Assembly: GCA_038521825.1 (NCBI GenBank)
Contig: JBCBKL010000055.1
Span: forward strand, 1 to 5,971
Source: JBCBKL01 sp038521825
GTDB taxonomy: Bacteria > Pseudomonadota > Alphaproteobacteria > Rhodobacterales > Rhodobacteraceae
Length of the DNA stretch: 5,971 nucleotides
Reading direction: 5' to 3'
Shown here: piece after piece, positions 5,649 to 5,971 of the stretch
Position numbering within the stretch: the stretch's first letter is position 1
Layout of the letters: each line of letters begins with the position of its first letter
Notes under the pieces: generated by a model
Told to the model about the DNA's origin: nothing
Seen by the model: the letters and a program-made list of their open reading frames with translations, nothing else
Database searches by the model: none
Translations under genes and position numbers: made by a program

Positions 5649-5684
5649 TCCACCCCGCTAGGAGGAGGCAACGCCGCCAACAGG
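5641..5684 (+). promoter_or_regulatory. possible mRNA stem covering the HAD gene ribosome site
   Basis: CCTGTTG (5641-5647), which includes the first bases of the zinc-finger stop codon, is a perfect complement of CAACAGG (5678-5684), part of the Shine-Dalgarno AGGA (5682-5685) of the next gene. A ribosome reaching the stop would melt the stem and free the site, a plausible coupling device. The loop contains GGAGGAGG (5661-5668), a strong ribosome-binding sequence 25 bases before the ATG with no start codon at the right distance. Confidence 0.4.
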
Positions 5685-5693
5685 ACGCTCTTC

Positions 5694-5971
5694 ATGACCC
5701 AGATCATCTCTGCCCTCTCCGAGGTTTCCAGCCGGTACGACGCCATGTTCGTCGACCTGTGGGGCTGCGTTCACAACGGGGTCCACGCCCTCCCCGAAGC
5801 GGTGGCGGCGCTGCAGGCCTATCGGGGTCAGGGGGGCAAGGTGATCCTCGTGACGAACTCGCCCCGGCCCCGCGCAGGCGTCGAGGAGCAGCTCGATCAT
5901 TTTGGCGTGCCGAAAGATGCGTGGGACAGCATCGCGACCTCCGGCGACAGCGCGCGGGCCGCGATGTTCCG
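5694..5971 (+). CDS. HAD-superfamily class IIA hydrolase, N-terminal part
   Basis: The first 92 residues are present and the gene leaves the window; family members run to about 280-290 residues. Motif I is FVDLWGCVHNG (19-29) with nucleophile Asp21, and motif II is ILVTNSPRP (51-59), as in NagD-like phosphatases where the cap lies between motifs II and III. The second Asp of the usual DxD is replaced by Trp23, a pattern I recall in the TIGR01459 subgroup, so this is probably family-typical. The likely role is a cytoplasmic phosphatase on a small phosphorylated metabolite; the substrate is not known. ATG 5694 is supported by AGGA eight bases upstream, and the frame has a stop at 5646 with no other start between. 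It follows the zinc-finger gene by 45 bases and probably shares its transcript. Confidence 0.88.
   Translation, partial: MTQIISALSEVSSRYDAMFVDLWGCVHNGVHALPEAVAALQAYRGQGGKVILVTNSPRPRAGVEEQLDHFGVPKDAWDSIATSGDSARAAMF

Overview
The window looks like the chromosome of a GC-rich alphaproteobacterium, most likely a member of the Rhodobacterales/Roseobacter group. This is inferred from codon use (strong G/C at third positions in most genes), a family II (Mn-dependent) inorganic pyrophosphatase, a SnoaL-fused flavin monooxygenase, a DksA-like C4 zinc-finger protein and a class IIA HAD hydrolase of a type common there. No rRNA, tRNA, CRISPR array or intact mobile element is visible.

Layout: (1) 1-437, a short operator-like region with two copies of a palindromic 15-mer, followed by a small glyoxalase/VOC-fold gene. 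(2) 438-1032, about 600 bases with no convincing gene, looser in composition and containing one notable inverted repeat; it may be decayed or transferred DNA. (3) 1033-2020, a clear sigma70-type promoter and ppaC. (4) 2040-4328 on the minus strand, a large class B flavoprotein monooxygenase with an N-terminal SnoaL/NTF2-like domain, then a perfect 11-bp hairpin and a small two-helix membrane protein of unknown function that ends 19 bases from the convergent ppaC. (5) 4329-4455, a divergent intergenic region with two inverted repeats. (6) 4456-5971 on the plus strand, a crotonase-family protein whose stop overlaps (ATGA) the start of a DksA/TraR-type zinc-finger protein, followed 45 bases later by the start of a HAD-IIA hydrolase that runs off the window.

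How they may work together: the divergent monooxygenase and crotonase could be co-regulated parts of an oxidative catabolic or modification pathway acting on a CoA-linked or carbonyl substrate, but the substrate cannot be read from sequence. The crotonase lacks both catalytic glutamates of classical enoyl-CoA hydratase by my alignment, so a simple hydratase label is doubtful. The DksA-like gene has no Shine-Dalgarno of its own and is probably translated by coupling to the crotonase. The pyrophosphatase is a housekeeping gene with its own promoter. I see no clear evidence of a new defence or mobile system; the most interesting points are the altered active site of the crotonase, the tandem operator at the left edge, the monooxygenase fusion and the two RNA hairpins between co-directional genes.
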